Of a stretch of DNA of 64,000 nucleotides, positions 63,267 through 64,000 are shown piece by piece (position 1 is the stretch's first letter; each line of letters begins with the position of its first letter). Below the pieces are notes generated by a model. The model was given only the letters and a program-made list of their open reading frames with translations, ran no database searches and was not told the origin of the DNA. Source of the DNA: Eutreptiella sp. 'Long Island Sound 2002' (lineage: Eukaryota; Euglenozoa; Euglenophyceae; Eutreptiales; Eutreptiaceae); NCBI GenBank assembly GCA_964036045.1, contig OZ038384.1, forward strand, positions 49,452,843 to 49,516,842, given 5' to 3'. The translations under genes and the position numbers were made by a program.

Positions 63267-64000
63267 ATGCCGTCACGTTCAGATTCTCTGCCAGCTGACC
63301 CGTCAGTGTCCTCAGCCTCGCAATCAAAAAAACAATCCTCGTCCTCCAAGGCAACTTCAAAGAAACCGGGCAGTGTAAAACTCGTTCCCAAGAGCATTAA
63401 AGCTATGCTTGCCAATGCGCAACGCGAAGGCAATGTCTCCATGACACACCCCGCCAATTCCTTCGACGTGCCCATTGATCTTGACCGATCGGAAGATGCC
63501 CGTTCCGAAGGCTCTTCCATTCTTGATGACGAAGAAAATAAAGACTTGCCAAAAAAAAGTGATCAAAAAAATGTCACTCTTGTATGACGCGAGGACCTTC
63601 GGCCTCATCCGTATCACGCTCCTCCTCCTCTTCCAAGGAAGACGAGAATGTTGATGAAAGGAAAAAAAACCAGATGCACAAAAAAAAGACAAGGATGCCT
63701 CCCGAGACGCTACGTCCCCAGAAGATGCACCCCAAGCTCCCCCAATCACACTTCTTGCCCCTATTCTCACTTCTCGTAGAGACACCGGCAATGCTTCAAT
63801 GGACGGGGATTGGACCGATGGGGCCACCCCAAGTGGCGATCCGTCCAAGGTACTTATCCATGACTTTGCATGCCCATCTCCTAACGCCACCCCGCTCAAA
63901 CAACCATCCAAACCGAATGCTCCGGCTGCGGAACTTTTTGACACGGGCGCCGTCCGCGATTCAAAGACACTTTCACCGGTCACCCTTGACTCTATCCCCA
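63267..64000 (+). CDS. Ser/Lys/Asp-rich hypothetical protein, incomplete
   Basis: ATG at 63,267 (MPSRSDSLPADPSVSSASQS) with a Ser/Lys-rich start, SVKLVPKSIKAMLANAQREG and DLDRSEDARSEGSSILDDEE, stopping at 63,585-63,587. The composition continues in shifted frames (GPSASSVSRSSSSSKEDENV; then DKDASRDATSPEDAPQAPPI and TSRRDTGNASMDGDWTDGAT) to the window end. The shifts fall in A-runs of 7-9, so sequence errors or indels are likely. A gag-like N-terminus of another retroelement is possible but unproven. Confidence 0.45.

Overview
The window looks like a GC-rich, transposon-dominated stretch of a eukaryotic nuclear genome. Supporting signs are GT-AG introns, an internal Pol III promoter, non-LTR, Ty3/gypsy and Harbinger-like elements, (TTAGGG)n-like repeats and no bacterial operon structure. 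The retroelement repertoire would fit a unicellular alga or other protist, but nothing here fixes the species. I see no rRNA, no intact tRNA, and no clearly intact single-copy host gene. The only recognisable host metabolic sequence is a broken fragment of a pyrophosphate-dependent phosphofructokinase.

Most of the window is one non-LTR retrotransposon family, called family A here, in three large copies. A2 (minus strand, about 24,951-41,040) is close to full length. Read 5' to 3' it has: a gag-like ORF1 ending in an SH3-like domain; ORF2 with AP-type endonuclease, reverse transcriptase, RNase H and zinc motifs; ORF3 with a Ulp1/C48-like cysteine protease, a Pro/Ser/His-rich linker, an arginine/serine (RS) domain like that of SR splicing factors, and a conserved C-terminal domain; then a 3' region with hairpin repeats and an (ACCT)n tail. 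A1 (minus, 1-8,978) is the 3' half, joined to a Ty3/gypsy element through a 27-bp inverted 'twin-priming' scar. A3 (plus, about 57,300-63,118) is the 5' half and stops inside RT. Extra 3'-end fragments of this or related families lie at 46.4-50.0 kb and 51.7-56.2 kb.

The copies serve as each other's empty sites, so nested insertions can be read directly. A1 contains a 2,525-bp L1-type fragment (2,676-5,200) with an 11-bp target duplication, and the phosphofructokinase pseudogene (about 302-962). The 3' region of A2 contains a tRNA-derived SINE (25,187-25,476) with a perfect 15-bp target duplication.

Region by region: 1-8,978 is A1 with its guests. 8,979-11,493 is a decayed Ty3/gypsy pol and gag. 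11,493-12,486 is a broken acidic protein with a dioxygenase-fold-like end. 12,654-17,980 is a 5.3-kb block bounded by 10-bp satellite arrays, carrying a Harbinger/IS5-like transposase and a TRAF-type RING protein. 18,210-20,364 is a frameshifted protein with VEESP repeats. 20.4-24.95 kb is non-coding CAGCAC-rich and 65-bp satellite DNA. 24.95-41.04 kb is A2. 41.0-46.4 kb is GGT-rich repeat split by a DNA transposon with about 215-bp inverted termini (41,925-43,723). 46.4-56.2 kb holds hairpin, 211-bp, 65-bp and CAGCAC repeat arrays. 56.3-56.8 kb is a small ORF. 57.3-63.1 kb is A3. 63.1-64.0 kb starts another, unidentified coding region.

Almost every coding segment carries stops or frameshifts. 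Homologies are from recognised motifs and by-eye comparison of copies within the window; no database search was run.
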